64,000 nucleotides of DNA. Origin: Leucobacter chromiireducens subsp. solipictus (GTDB lineage Bacteria; Actinomycetota; Actinomycetes; Actinomycetales; Microbacteriaceae). Numbering within the stretch: position 1 is the stretch's first letter; each line of letters starts with the position of its first letter. Of this stretch, positions 35,039 to 44,707 are shown in pieces. The DNA lies in NCBI RefSeq assembly GCF_016758195.1, contig NZ_QYAC01000006.1, forward strand, positions 62,001 through 126,000. The letters run 5' to 3'. The notes beneath the pieces were generated by a model. That model was given only the letters and a program-made list of their open reading frames with translations, was not told the origin of the DNA and made no database searches. The position numbers and the translations under genes are program-made.

Positions 35039-36454
35039 ATGCATGAGCCACAGGCGGGGGCCACCCCGCAGCTCGACACCGGAACCGTCAACGTCGTCGA
35101 GAAACGAGACCTTCGCCGCGCGGTCCGCGGCACGTTCGTGGGCAACGTCATGGAGTGGTACGACGTCGGGGTGTTCGGCTACCTGATCGTGACGCTCGGC
35201 CCCGTGTTCCTGCCGGACGCGAACCAGGCTACGCAGGTCATCTTCATGCTGGGCACGTTTGCGAGCACGTACCTGTTCCGCCCCCTCGGCGGCCTGTTCT
35301 TCGGCTGGCTCGGGGACAAGATCGGACGCAAGCGCGTGCTGTTTATGACCCTCACCCTCGTGGCGGTCGCGACGTTCCTGATCGGACTCCTCCCGGGCCA
35401 CGCCACCATCGGCACCACCGCCGCGGTGCTGCTCGTTGCGCTCAAGATCCTGCAGGGCTTCTCCGCCGGCGGGGAATTCACGGGGGCGCTCACCTTCATC
35501 AGCGAGTCAGCGCCGGATCGCCGCCGCGGCTTCTACGCCGCGTTCCTCGACTCGGGCAGCTACCTCGGCTTCGTGCTCGGAGCCGCGATCGTGACCGCCA
35601 TGCAGATCATGTTCGGCCAGCAGGCGATGGAGGACGGGCTCTGGCGCGTACCGTACCTCATCGCCGGGCCGCTCGGGCTGATCGCGGTGTACCTGCGCAT
35701 GCGGGTGGAAGAGACGCCTCACTTTGCCGCGCTCGCCGCGGAGCAGGACGCCGCGGGCACGACGCTCCGGGTGAACCCCCTGCGCGTGTTCGCGGCGAAC
35801 TGGAAGCCGATGCTGCTCGTGATCCTCCTGGTGGCGGCAGCAAACTCGGCCGGGTACGCGTTCACCTCGTATATGCCGACGTATCTCTCCACCGTGTTGC
35901 GCCACGATGCGATCCAGGGGAACCTGTTCTCCCTCCCGCTGATGCTGCTGATGGCGTGCCTGATGCCCTTCGTGGGGATGCTGTCCGATCGTGTGGGACG
36001 CCGGCCGGTCCTGTTCGCGGCCGCCATCTGGATCATCCTGCTGAGCTACCCGGCCTTCGCGCTCATCGGCTCGGATTCGCCCGTGGGCGTGGTCGCGGGG
36101 CTCGCCCTCATCGGGATTCCGGTGGCCCTGTACATGGGGACGCTCGCCGCCACCTACCCGGCGATGTTCCCGACGGCCTCGCGGAACACGAGCCTCGGGG
36201 TCTCGTACAACATCTCGATCGCCCTGTTCGGCGGCACCGCCCCGCTCGTCATCGACTCCCTGGTGCGGGCCACGGGCAGCCCGGCCGCGGCGGCGTTCTA
36301 CCTGATGGGCATGTCCGTGATCGGCCTGATCACGATCTGCTTCCTCCCGGAGACCGCGGGCAAGCCGCTCCAGGGCTCCGAGCCGAACGTCGAGACCGCG
36401 CAGGAGGCGCACGAGATCCATACGGCCCGGCTTCGGGTGAGCGCGGGGGCCTGA
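35039..36454 (+). CDS. MFS transporter, metabolite:H+ symporter (MHS) type
   Basis: A 471-residue 12-helix membrane protein with VGNVMEWYDVGVFGYL and the loop GWLGDKIGRKRVLF between helices 2 and 3, typical of MHS symporters. It probably imports the substrate of the upstream ureohydrolase, as both seem to form one PucR-linked unit. AAGGAG lies before the ATG. A hairpin shared with the convergent permease ends the transcript. Confidence 0.88.
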   Translation: MHEPQAGATPQLDTGTVNVVEKRDLRRAVRGTFVGNVMEWYDVGVFGYLIVTLGPVFLPDANQATQVIFMLGTFASTYLFRPLGGLFFGWLGDKIGRKRVLFMTLTLVAVATFLIGLLPGHATIGTTAAVLLVALKILQGFSAGGEFTGALTFISESAPDRRRGFYAAFLDSGSYLGFVLGAAIVTAMQIMFGQQAMEDGLWRVPYLIAGPLGLIAVYLRMRVEETPHFAALAAEQDAAGTTLRVNPLRVFAANWKPMLLVILLVAAANSAGYAFTSYMPTYLSTVLRHDAIQGNLFSLPLMLLMACLMPFVGMLSDRVGRRPVLFAAAIWIILLSYPAFALIGSDSPVGVVAGLALIGIPVALYMGTLAATYPAMFPTASRNTSLGVSYNISIALFGGTAPLVIDSLVRATGSPAAAAFYLMGMSVIGLITICFLPETAGKPLQGSEPNVETAQEAHEIHTARLRVSAGA

Positions 36455-36466
36455 CACTCACCCCTC

Positions 36467-36500
36467 GGTGGTGGGGCGCACGATGGCGCGCCCCACCACC
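36467..36500. terminator. Bidirectional hairpin between convergent MHS and APC genes
   Basis: A perfect 13-bp stem (36467-36479 with 36488-36500) fills the gap between the MHS stop and the stop of the convergent APC gene, and can serve both. Confidence 0.75.
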
Positions 36501-37930
36501 TAGACGGCGTCGGGGAGCTTCACGGCCGCGGTCAGCGGCCGGCCCGCGCGCAGCAGGCGGCGCTTGGTCACCTGCCACATGATCGCGAGCGCGATGAACC
36601 ACAGCGGCGTGAACATGAGCGGCAGGCGGGTGTCGTCCGCGAGCGCGAGCGTGACCAGGATAAACGCGAAGAACGCGAGCACCAGCCAGGGCACGAGCCG
36701 GGGCAGCGGGGTGCGGAACGCCGAGGAGGCGTGGCGCTCCGGGTGCTTCCTCAGGTACTGAATGAAGCTGATCGCGATCATGCTCCAGATGAACAGGATG
36801 AACGTGGAGGCCACCGAGGTGACAAAGGTGAACGCCTGGATGACACTGTCCCCGAGCAGCAGGATCGGGACCACCGAGAACACGAACACCGTGGAGAAGA
36901 ACACCGCCCGTTTCGGCACGCCGCGGGCGTCGGTGAGCGCGAACGTGCGGGGGGCGTGACCGTCGCGGGCGAGCGCGTGCATCATGCGCGTGCCGGAATA
37001 GAACCCGGAGTTCGCGCTGGAGGCGGCGGAGGTCAGCACCACGAGATTGATCGCGAAGGCCGCGGCCCCGAAGCCGGCGTAGGCGAACGTCGTGACAAAC
37101 GGGCTCTGATCCGGGTCGAGCTTGTCCCAGGGGGTGATCGCCATGATCACGGTGAGGGCGCCGATGTAGAAGATCAGGACGCGGACCACGATCGAGTTGA
37201 TCGCGCGGGGCAGGTTGTGCGTCGGGTCCTTCGTCTCGGCGGCCGCCGTGCCCACGAGCTCGACGCCGATGAACGAGAAGATGCCCAGCTGGAACCCGAG
37301 CAGGAAGCCGCTCGCGCCGAACGGGAACATGCCGCCGTGATCCCACAGGTGGGTGAGGGAGGCCTGCGTCCCGGTGTCGGGGTTGGTGAACCCGGAGACG
37401 ATGAGCACGATGCCGGTGACGATGAGCGCGAGGATCGCGACGATCTTGATCATCGAGAACCAGAACTCGAACTCGCCGAAGAAGCGCACGGGCTGCAGGT
37501 TCAAGATGGTGAGCGCGGCGACGCTGATGAGCGCTGGCAACCAGGCCGGGATATCCGCGTTGATGTAGGCCACGTAGCTGGTGATCGCGATGATGTCGGC
37601 GACGCAGATCACGACCCACGTGATCCAGTACGTCCAAGACACGAAGTAGCCGGCCCACGGCCCGATGAGATCCTTCGCGATATCGCCGAAGGTCTTGTAG
37701 TTGAGATTGGAGAGCAGCAACTCGCCGAGCGCGCGCATGAGCAGGAACATCATGCAGCCGATGACCGCGTAGATGAACAGCACGGACGGGCCGGTCAGGC
37801 TGATGACCTTGCCGGAACCGAGGAACAGGCCCGTGCCGATGGCACCGCCGATCGCGATGAGTTGCAGGTGTCGATTGGACAGGCCGCGCTCGAGTTCGTC
37901 GTGCGTGTCCGCGGGGGCGGTGGTGGTCAT
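36500..37930 (-). CDS. APC amino acid permease, tandem paralogue A
   Basis: A 476-residue 12-helix amino-acid:H+ symporter with IAIGGAIGTGLFLGSGK and SFIGVELVGTAAAET. The features fit the CycA/proline-serine-alanine branch (D-serine/D-alanine/glycine transporter-like). GGGAG lies 5 bp before the ATG; an ATG four codons upstream is possible. A paralogue of exactly the same length lies 138 bp upstream on the same strand, so the pair is a tandem duplication. Confidence 0.88.
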   Translation of the reverse strand: MTTTAPADTHDELERGLSNRHLQLIAIGGAIGTGLFLGSGKVISLTGPSVLFIYAVIGCMMFLLMRALGELLLSNLNYKTFGDIAKDLIGPWAGYFVSWTYWITWVVICVADIIAITSYVAYINADIPAWLPALISVAALTILNLQPVRFFGEFEFWFSMIKIVAILALIVTGIVLIVSGFTNPDTGTQASLTHLWDHGGMFPFGASGFLLGFQLGIFSFIGVELVGTAAAETKDPTHNLPRAINSIVVRVLIFYIGALTVIMAITPWDKLDPDQSPFVTTFAYAGFGAAAFAINLVVLTSAASSANSGFYSGTRMMHALARDGHAPRTFALTDARGVPKRAVFFSTVFVFSVVPILLLGDSVIQAFTFVTSVASTFILFIWSMIAISFIQYLRKHPERHASSAFRTPLPRLVPWLVLAFFAFILVTLALADDTRLPLMFTPLWFIALAIMWQVTKRRLLRAGRPLTAAVKLPDAV

Positions 37931-38012
37931 CAGGTCTCCCATCCCGGAGGGGTCGTTCCGATTGTAGCCACGGCACCGCGTCGCATCGGCGCGCGGCATG
38001 CCGGGATATGCG

Positions 38013-38056
38013 GCCGCCCCGCCCCGGTTCGCGTGAGGGAACCAGGGCGGGGCGGC
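38013..38056 (-). terminator. Hairpin between the tandem APC genes
   Basis: A 12-bp stem (38013-38024 with 38045-38056) continues after one mismatch with a 5-bp stem. It starts 12 bp past the stop of the upstream paralogue, so the two permeases are probably separate transcripts. Confidence 0.7.
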
Positions 38057-38068
38057 GAGGTGATGCGC

Positions 38069-39499
38069 TCAGTGCTCCGAGTCGGGGAGGGGGATCGCGG
38101 CGGTGAGCGGGCGCCCCTCGCGCTGCAGCTTGCGCTTGCGCAGCTGCCACAGGATGGCGAGCAGAATGAACCAGAACGGCGTCGCGAGGAACGGCGGTCG
38201 CGTGTCTTCACCGTAGAGCAGCGTGCCGGCGATGAACACGAAGAACGCGAGCACGAGCCAGGGCGCGATCCGCGCCATGGGCAGCTTGAACTGCGAGGCG
38301 GCGTGGCGCTCCGGGTGGCGCTTCAGGTACACGATGTAGCTGACGACGATCGAGCCCCAGGTGAAGAGGATCATCGTGGCGCACATCGACGACACGAAGG
38401 TGAACGCGGCCACCACGCCGTCGCCGGCGAACAGCAGCGGGATCGCAGCGAACAGGAACACGCTCGTGAAGAACACAGAGCGGCGGGGGACGCCGCGGGC
38501 GTCGGTCAGCGAGAACGATTTCGGGGCGTGCCCGTCCTTCGAGAGGCCGAACAGCATGCGGGTGCCGGAGTACAGGCCGCCGTTCGCGCTCGAGGCGGCG
38601 GAGGTGAGCACCACGAGCTGGATCGCGGCGGCGGCGAGGCCGAAGCCCGCGAGCGCCAGCGTGGTCACGAACGGGCTCTTGTCGGCCTCGATCTGGTTCC
38701 ACGGGGTGACGCTCATGATGATCGCCAGGGCGCCCACGTAGAAGATGAGGATGCGCAGCACGATCGAGTTGATCGCCTTCGGCAGGGTTTTGCGGGGGTT
38801 CTCGGTCTCCGCCGCGGCGGTGCCGACCATCTCGACGCCGATGAAGGAGAAGATGCCCATCTGGAAGCCGAGCACAAAGCCCGAGGCGCCCATCGGGAAC
38901 ATGCCGCCGTGCTCCCACAGGTTCGCGAAGGACGCGGTGGTGCCCTCGGGGCTCGTGAAGCCGGTCAGCACGAGGATGACGCCGACCGCGATCAGGCTGA
39001 GGATCGCCACGATCTTCAGGATCGCGAACCAGAACTCGGTCTCCCCGAAGTACTTCACGGGCTGGAGATTCAGGACGAGGAGCACGCCCGCGGTGATGAG
39101 CGCGGGCAACCAGCTGGGGATCTCCGGGTTGAACCACTGGACGTATGCGGTGATCGCGATGATGTCCGCGACGCAGGCGATCACCCAGGAGAACCAGTAG
39201 TTCCAGGAGACGAAGAAGCCGGCCCAGGGGCCGAGCATATCCTTCGCGATGTCCCCGAAGGTGTGGTAGTTCAGGTTCGACAACAGCAGTTCGCCGAGGG
39301 CGCGCATGATGAAGAAGACGAAGAACCCGATCACCATGTACACGAAGATGATCGACGGGCCGGACACGCTGATGAGCTTGCCGGACCCGAGGAACAGCCC
39401 CGTACCGATTGCACCCCCAATCGCGATGAGTTGCAGGTGGCGGTTTTTCAGACCGCGCTGCATCTCGCCCGTGGGCGAGCTGGTGACTGTCGAGGACAT
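38069..39499 (-). CDS. APC amino acid permease, tandem paralogue B
   Basis: A 476-residue 12-helix permease of the same branch as its neighbour, sharing long segments such as AIGGAIGTGLFLGSGK, ALGELLLSNLNY and TSAASSAN. Differences cluster in loops and the C-terminal half, as after duplication and divergence. GGGAG lies 5 bp before the ATG. It is followed by a terminator and lies just upstream of the convergent-facing end of the second decarboxylase gene (same strand, 76 bp). It may import the amino acid that the decarboxylase uses. Confidence 0.88.
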   Translation of the reverse strand: MSSTVTSSPTGEMQRGLKNRHLQLIAIGGAIGTGLFLGSGKLISVSGPSIIFVYMVIGFFVFFIMRALGELLLSNLNYHTFGDIAKDMLGPWAGFFVSWNYWFSWVIACVADIIAITAYVQWFNPEIPSWLPALITAGVLLVLNLQPVKYFGETEFWFAILKIVAILSLIAVGVILVLTGFTSPEGTTASFANLWEHGGMFPMGASGFVLGFQMGIFSFIGVEMVGTAAAETENPRKTLPKAINSIVLRILIFYVGALAIIMSVTPWNQIEADKSPFVTTLALAGFGLAAAAIQLVVLTSAASSANGGLYSGTRMLFGLSKDGHAPKSFSLTDARGVPRRSVFFTSVFLFAAIPLLFAGDGVVAAFTFVSSMCATMILFTWGSIVVSYIVYLKRHPERHAASQFKLPMARIAPWLVLAFFVFIAGTLLYGEDTRPPFLATPFWFILLAILWQLRKRKLQREGRPLTAAIPLPDSEH

Positions 39500-39575
39500 G
39501 ACACTCCCTTGTGTGGAGACGGCTGCGCCGGGGTGTGGCGCGGGGTACAGGGTGACCTGGAGATTGTAGTGGGCG

Positions 39576-41153
39576 TTACGCGACGACTCTGAACGTCGCC
39601 AGTGCGGGATCGGCGGCGCCGCGGACGTAGCCCGAGGGGGCCGCACCCGTGGCGCGCAGGAAATCGACGACCTCGGCGCTCAGGATCTCACCGGGCAGCA
39701 CGTTGGGGACGCCCGGCGGGTAGGCGGCGAGGGAGTCCGCGGAGATGCGCCCCACGGCCTGATCGAACGGGACCACCTCGACGGGGCTGTAGAACGCCTC
39801 GCCCAGGCCCATCGCCCGCTCGCACGGGGCGGGGAGCACGATCGGGCGCTCGGGTTCGATGGCGGCCTCGGGGAGGGACTGCAGCGCGTTCCAGAAGCGG
39901 TCGACGTCGACGGGGGAGACCGCGCCGACGAGCAGCAGCAGGGCCGACGGCGTGGACAGCTCGGCGTACACGCGGTGATCGCGCAGCAGCTGGTAGTGCG
40001 CGTCGCTGCCGGTGATGCCCGCCCCGCGCGTGTCGATCGCGATCTTGAACGGATCGTTGGTGATCGCGTCGGGGCTCGCGAGGATGTCCGGCGTGGCGTC
40101 GCGGAAACGGCGGTCGGCGCGCACCCGTGCGCGAATATCTTCGGCGGTGGCGAGGGCGCGCTCCACGAGCTCGGGGCGCGTCACAATGTTCTTGCGCGCC
40201 TCGTCGAGCGAGGCGAGCAGCAGCGCACTGCAGCTCGTCGACTGGTGGGAGCGCACCACGCGATCCACGAGCGGTTCGAGGGACGCGGCGTAGGGGCCGT
40301 GGCCGAGCTGGATCATGGCGGACTGGGTCAGCGATCCGACGGCCTTGTGGGTGCTCGACACGATGAGGTCGGCGCCGAGGCGTGCCGCGTTGACGGGCAG
40401 CTTCGGGTGCAGCCCGAAGTGGGAACCCCACGACTCATCGACGATCAGCGGGACGTCGTGGGCGTGGGCGACCTGCGCGATCGCCGCGATGTCGGCGACC
40501 GCCCCGAAGTAGCTGGGGGAGACGATGTACACGGCGGAGCTTTCGGGGTTCGCCGCGAGCACGGTCTCGACCTGCTCGGCGGTGACGCCGTGTGCGGAAC
40601 CGAGCCCGGTGTCCACGTGGCCCGTGACGAAGTGGGGCGTGAGGCCCACGTGCGTGATGCCGTCGATCACGCTCGAGTGCACGCTGCGCTGCACGACGAG
40701 CTCGGTGCCGAGCGCGCGCACCACCGTGGTGGCGACGTGGTTGCCGCCCGAGGCGCCGTTCGTGATGAACCAGGTGCGGCTCGCGCCCCACGCCTCGGCC
40801 GCGAGCTCCTGCGCGCGCATCAGCGGGGTCACGCGACCGGGGGTGACGAGTCGCCAGGTCTCCTGGTCGACCCCGCTGAACAGCATCGGGAAGTCGATGG
40901 ACAGGGCCGCTTCACCCACGAGGTTTGCGACGCCCGGCGCGTGCTCCGGATTGGCCTGGTGGCCGGGAACGTGCAGCCGCTGCCAGTCGTGTCCGGCGAG
41001 CGAGCGGAGCGCGTCCGCGTAGGGCGTCTCGAACTGGTGCGCGGGGATCTCCGCCGTCACGGGGGTCGTGAGTGTGGCGTCCGCGATGGGGTCGGAGGTC
41101 ACGGCGGCGTCGGCGGTCGCGGCCGGAACGGTCGCGGGGGAAACGGTCTGCAT
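39576..41153 (-). CDS. Orn/Lys/Arg decarboxylase family protein (short type)
   Basis: A 525-residue PLP enzyme of the Orn/Lys/Arg decarboxylase major domain, lacking the N-terminal wing domain of the larger enzyme at 11989-14286. The Schiff-base lysine is K270 in SSTHKAVGSLTQSA; other motifs are LHVPGHQAN and the C-terminal AAYPPGVPNVLPGE. The first ~35 residues are Ala/Thr/Val-rich and probably disordered. It converts a basic amino acid to a diamine or agmatine. It is divergent from a LysR regulator. A TACCCT box lies 6 nt before the ATG and a GGAG 2 nt before it, so translation may be leaderless. Confidence 0.88.
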   Translation of the reverse strand: MQTVSPATVPAATADAAVTSDPIADATLTTPVTAEIPAHQFETPYADALRSLAGHDWQRLHVPGHQANPEHAPGVANLVGEAALSIDFPMLFSGVDQETWRLVTPGRVTPLMRAQELAAEAWGASRTWFITNGASGGNHVATTVVRALGTELVVQRSVHSSVIDGITHVGLTPHFVTGHVDTGLGSAHGVTAEQVETVLAANPESSAVYIVSPSYFGAVADIAAIAQVAHAHDVPLIVDESWGSHFGLHPKLPVNAARLGADLIVSSTHKAVGSLTQSAMIQLGHGPYAASLEPLVDRVVRSHQSTSCSALLLASLDEARKNIVTRPELVERALATAEDIRARVRADRRFRDATPDILASPDAITNDPFKIAIDTRGAGITGSDAHYQLLRDHRVYAELSTPSALLLLVGAVSPVDVDRFWNALQSLPEAAIEPERPIVLPAPCERAMGLGEAFYSPVEVVPFDQAVGRISADSLAAYPPGVPNVLPGEILSAEVVDFLRATGAAPSGYVRGAADPALATFRVVA

Positions 41154-41215
41154 GGCTCCAGGGTAAGAAGAAACCCGTCCCCATGCGTACTATCATGTTT
41201 TCGCGCGTGGTCATA

Positions 41216-41228
41216 TAGTATCTATGAC
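41216..41228 (+). promoter_or_regulatory. Leaderless promoter of lysR
   Basis: TAGTAT (41216-41221), overlapping TATAGT (41214-41219), ends 7 nt before the ATG at 41229. No Shine-Dalgarno. Confidence 0.55.
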
Positions 41229-42233
41229 ATGATGTCGCTGCAGCAGTTCCGCGTTCTGCTCGCGATCCGCGAGCACGGCAGCCTCACCCAGGCCGCAGAT
41301 GCGCTCCAGGTCGGGGTGCCCACCGTGACACATCACCTGGGGGCCCTCGAAGCCCACCTCCGAGTGCGGCTCGTCGATCGCGACCGGCGGGGGGCGCACC
41401 TCACGCCGCTCGGCGCGGCGTTCGCGGCGGACATTGCGCCCGTGCTCACTCGCATCGAGCGGGCGGAGCGCGCGGTCGCGGATCAGCGCGACGCGGGCGT
41501 GGTGACGCTGCGCGTGGGGACCTTCTCCTCGATCGGCTCGCGGCTGATGCCCGCCGCGATCGCGCGGTTGCAGCAGCGCACCTCGGTGCGGGTCGAAGTG
41601 GTCGAGGCGGAACCCACGGAGGTATTGCGCCTGCTCCGCGGCGGGGAGGTGCACGCCGGGCTCATCTATGACGTGTCCGACGAGCTCGCGCTCGAGGTGC
41701 CGGACGTGGCGCGCACGACGCTCCTCTCGGAACCCTACCGGGTCATGGTGTCGCGCAGCGGCCCGCTCGGCGCGGGGGACGCACTCGATTTCGCCGAGCT
41801 CGCGGAGGTCGCGTGGGTGTGCAGCCGCAACCCCGATGAGGCCTCGGACCGGGTGCTCCGGCGGGTGTACCACTCGCTCGGCTTACCCGTGCGCGAGGTG
41901 ATGCGCACGGACGACCTCACGATGATCCACGGTCTCGTGGCCGAGGGGCTCGGCTGCGCCCTGACCACGGCCGCCGCCGTCGACGCGGACTTCGACGTGG
42001 TGCTGCGGCCGGCCGTGCAGGATCTGGGGGAGCGGCGAGTTTCCTTCGCCACGCGGCGCGGCCCGGTACCCCCGGCCGTGCAGTGGCTCGGCGAGATTCT
42101 GCGCGACCTCGCCGTGGAGCGGGTCGCGGGGGAGTCCCCGGGTGGGAACTCGCCCGCGACCCGCCCCCGCGACTCCCTATCGCGGGGCGATGCAGGCGGC
42201 CACGAGGACCTCGGCGGCCGGGTCCAGCCGTGA
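41229..42233 (+). CDS. LysR family transcriptional regulator
   Basis: A 334-residue LysR regulator with the winged helix in the first ~60 residues (GSLTQAADALQVGVPTVTHHLGALE) and an effector domain from about 85. It is divergent from the short Orn/Lys/Arg decarboxylase across 75 bp and probably controls it. The first ATG (41229) is chosen on the -10 spacing; the next codon is also ATG. The C-terminus extends beyond the usual family end into a low-complexity tail, and the last 57 bp overlap the convergent M20 gene. Confidence 0.9.
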   Translation: MMSLQQFRVLLAIREHGSLTQAADALQVGVPTVTHHLGALEAHLRVRLVDRDRRGAHLTPLGAAFAADIAPVLTRIERAERAVADQRDAGVVTLRVGTFSSIGSRLMPAAIARLQQRTSVRVEVVEAEPTEVLRLLRGGEVHAGLIYDVSDELALEVPDVARTTLLSEPYRVMVSRSGPLGAGDALDFAELAEVAWVCSRNPDEASDRVLRRVYHSLGLPVREVMRTDDLTMIHGLVAEGLGCALTTAAAVDADFDVVLRPAVQDLGERRVSFATRRGPVPPAVQWLGEILRDLAVERVAGESPGGNSPATRPRDSLSRGDAGGHEDLGGRVQP

Positions 42234-43289
42234 CAGGTCGTAGTGCATCGCGGGGTCGTGGAGGCCGGGCGTCACGTCGGCCCCGACCCCGAGCATGGCC
42301 GCCTGCAGCGTGGGCCGGTGCAGGGTGTAGCAGTGGAAGTCGTCGGACCCGGAGGTGACGGCGCGCGGGGCGAGGGCCGTCGCGCCCGCGACCCGGACGA
42401 TCGCCGCCGCGAGCGCCGCCTCCGCGGCATCGCCGACGATGGCGGCGGGCACGTGGTCCTCCTCCGCGAGGGTGATCTCGACGCCGTGCCGGAGCGCGAG
42501 CGCCCGCCCGATCTGGGTGACCCCCTCGCGCAGCCGCGTCATCGCCGCGTTGTCCTGTGCCCGGAGGTCGATCCCGAAACTCGCGGAGCCGGGAATCACG
42601 TTGAGGTTGCCGGATCCGGCACGGAGTTCCGTGAACTTCGCGGAGGCCGGCACCTGCGGGTCGAGGCGCAGCGCGGCGACCATCCCCGCGAACTCGGCGG
42701 CGACCTCGATGGCGTTGACCCCCTGGTGCGGCCGCGCGCCGTGGTGATCCGATCCGGCGATCTGGCCGCGCACGAAGCAGCAGGCACCGTGCGAGATCGC
42801 GGGCGCAAAGCGGGGCGCGGGCAGCTCTGATCCGGGGCGCAGGTGCACGCCGAAGAGCGTCTGGAGTCCGTCCGCGACGCCGAGGGCCGCGACCGAGGCC
42901 GCGCCGTTGCCCTGCTCCTCGGCGGGTTGGAAGATCGCGCGCACGCCGTGGGGCAGGGCGTCGCCGAGTGCGGCCAGCCGCAGCACCGTCTCGGTGACGA
43001 TCGCGAGGTTCGCGTCGTGCCCGCAGGAGTGGGCGAGCACCGTGCCCGCGGGCGTGTCATGGGCGAGCGCGTCGAGGTCCCCGCGGAGCCCGACAACCGG
43101 GGTCCCGGGCCCCACGTCGACCGTGAAGCCCGGGAAATCCGCAAACGGCTGCGGATCCAGACCCGCCGCCCGGAGCAGGTCCGCGAGATACGCGGCCGTG
43201 CCGTGTTCGCGCCAGCTCGGCTCCGGGTGGGCGGCGAGGTGCGCGCGGATCTCGAGGATCCGCGACGCCGGGGCGACGGAGTCGATCAC
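42177..43289 (-). CDS. M20 family peptidase/amidohydrolase
   Basis: A 370-residue zinc hydrolase with AHSCGHDANLA and FQPAEEQGNGA, the metal and catalytic-glutamate motifs of the M20 amidohydrolase group. The GTG start overlaps the stop of the upstream permease as GTGA, so it is translated with it. It is the third gene of the epimerase-permease-peptidase operon and would hydrolyse an imported dipeptide or acyl-amino acid. Its last 57 bp overlap the convergent lysR. Confidence 0.85.
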   Translation of the reverse strand: MIDSVAPASRILEIRAHLAAHPEPSWREHGTAAYLADLLRAAGLDPQPFADFPGFTVDVGPGTPVVGLRGDLDALAHDTPAGTVLAHSCGHDANLAIVTETVLRLAALGDALPHGVRAIFQPAEEQGNGAASVAALGVADGLQTLFGVHLRPGSELPAPRFAPAISHGACCFVRGQIAGSDHHGARPHQGVNAIEVAAEFAGMVAALRLDPQVPASAKFTELRAGSGNLNVIPGSASFGIDLRAQDNAAMTRLREGVTQIGRALALRHGVEITLAEEDHVPAAIVGDAAEAALAAAIVRVAGATALAPRAVTSGSDDFHCYTLHRPTLQAAMLGVGADVTPGLHDPAMHYDLSRLDPAAEVLVAACIAPR

Positions 43290-44707
43290 GCCGGCACGCC
43301 CCAGATCGCGCCGGCGACGAGCGCGAGCGCCGCGACGACGAGCCACACCGCGATGAGTTTCCAGATGAACTTCACCCAGAGTTCGTAGGGGATCCGTGCG
43401 ACCGCGAGGTAGCCCATGAGCGCGCCCGAGGTGGGGATGATCGAGTTCGTGATCGCGTCGCCGTACTGGAACGCGAGCACCGCCACCTGGCGATCGATCC
43501 CGAGCAGATCGGAGAGCGGCACCATGAGCGGCATCGTGGTGGCGGCCATCCCGCTGCCCGAGGGGATGAAGAAGTTGAGGATCGCCTGGAATACGAACAT
43601 GCCGAGCACGGTCATCGTCGGCGGCCAGTGCGAGATGCCCTCGGCGATGAAGTTCACGATCGTGTCGAGCGTCTGCCCGTCCTGCATCACGACGAGAATG
43701 GCGCGGGCGAAGCCGACCACGAGCGCGCCGAACACGACGGCCCGCATGCCCTCAACGAGGTTCGTGAACGAGCCGTTGACGCCGAGCCCGCCGATGATGC
43801 CCGAGAGCATCGCGACGATGAAGAAGTTCGCGGCCAGCTGGTCGAGGAACCAGCCCCAGTTGAAGACGCCGTACATGTTCACGGCGATCCCGAGCGCGAG
43901 CAGGATCAGCACGATGCTGCGGCGGGCGGTGAGCGGCGGGATCTCCTCGCTCACGGCGTACTCGGTCGAGCCGACGCCGCCGACGCGACCGTAGAGGATC
44001 GACGTCTCGGGGTTCTTCTTGATCCGCGCCGCGTAGCGCATCACGTAGAAGATCGCGAAGGCGAGGATCGGGATGTAGACGGCGGTGCGGAACCAGATTC
44101 CCGAGAACAGCGGGACCTCGGCGATGCCCTGTGCGACGCCCACGGTGAAGGGGTTCATCATGCCGCCGACAAAGCCGGACGCCGCGCCGATGGCGACCAT
44201 CGCGGTGCCGACGATCGCGTCGTAGCCGAGCGAGAGCGCGATGCCAATCCCGATGGGAACGAAGATGATGCATTCTTCCGCCATGCCGGTGGTGAAGCCG
44301 AGCACCGAGAACACGATCATGACGAGCGGGATGATGAACCGCTCGCTCGAGCCGATCTTCTGCACGAGCCGGTTGATCCCCGCGTCGATGGCCCCCGTGG
44401 CGCGGATCACGCCGAACGCGCCGCCCACGAGGAAGATGTAGAACACAATCTGCGCGGCGGCCTGCATGCCGCGGGGGATCGCGGTGAAGATGTCGAACGG
44501 CTGCATCACGGTCTTCGCGATGGTGTCGAAGGTGCCGGGCACCACCATCAGGCGGCCGTCCACGTCGACGCGTTCGAACTCACCCGAGGGGATGACGTAG
44601 GAGAGCACCCCGACGAGGATCACGATCGTCAGGATGATCGCGTAGGTGTGGGGGATTGAGAGCCGATCGCGCAGGCGGCGCTTCGGGGATTCGGTGACGG
44701 TGGTCAT
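43286..44707 (-). CDS. YfcC family (C4-dicarboxylate/basic amino acid type) permease
   Basis: A 473-residue membrane protein with about 12 hydrophobic helices. NFFIPSGSGMAATTMPLMVPLSDLLG, read in parts, is the typical YfcC/DcuC-like signature. The family includes putative basic-amino-acid antiporters and peptide or dicarboxylate carriers, so the substrate is open. ATG overlaps the epimerase stop as ATGA, and the M20 gene overlaps its own stop as GTGA; the three genes form one tightly coupled unit. Confidence 0.85.
   Translation of the reverse strand: MTTVTESPKRRLRDRLSIPHTYAIILTIVILVGVLSYVIPSGEFERVDVDGRLMVVPGTFDTIAKTVMQPFDIFTAIPRGMQAAAQIVFYIFLVGGAFGVIRATGAIDAGINRLVQKIGSSERFIIPLVMIVFSVLGFTTGMAEECIIFVPIGIGIALSLGYDAIVGTAMVAIGAASGFVGGMMNPFTVGVAQGIAEVPLFSGIWFRTAVYIPILAFAIFYVMRYAARIKKNPETSILYGRVGGVGSTEYAVSEEIPPLTARRSIVLILLALGIAVNMYGVFNWGWFLDQLAANFFIVAMLSGIIGGLGVNGSFTNLVEGMRAVVFGALVVGFARAILVVMQDGQTLDTIVNFIAEGISHWPPTMTVLGMFVFQAILNFFIPSGSGMAATTMPLMVPLSDLLGIDRQVAVLAFQYGDAITNSIIPTSGALMGYLAVARIPYELWVKFIWKLIAVWLVVAALALVAGAIWGVPA

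Noticed and set aside
42234-42290. A frameshift explaining the overlap of lysR and the M20 gene
   Set aside because: Both frames remain intact with normal motifs; the overlap only affects a non-conserved lysR tail.
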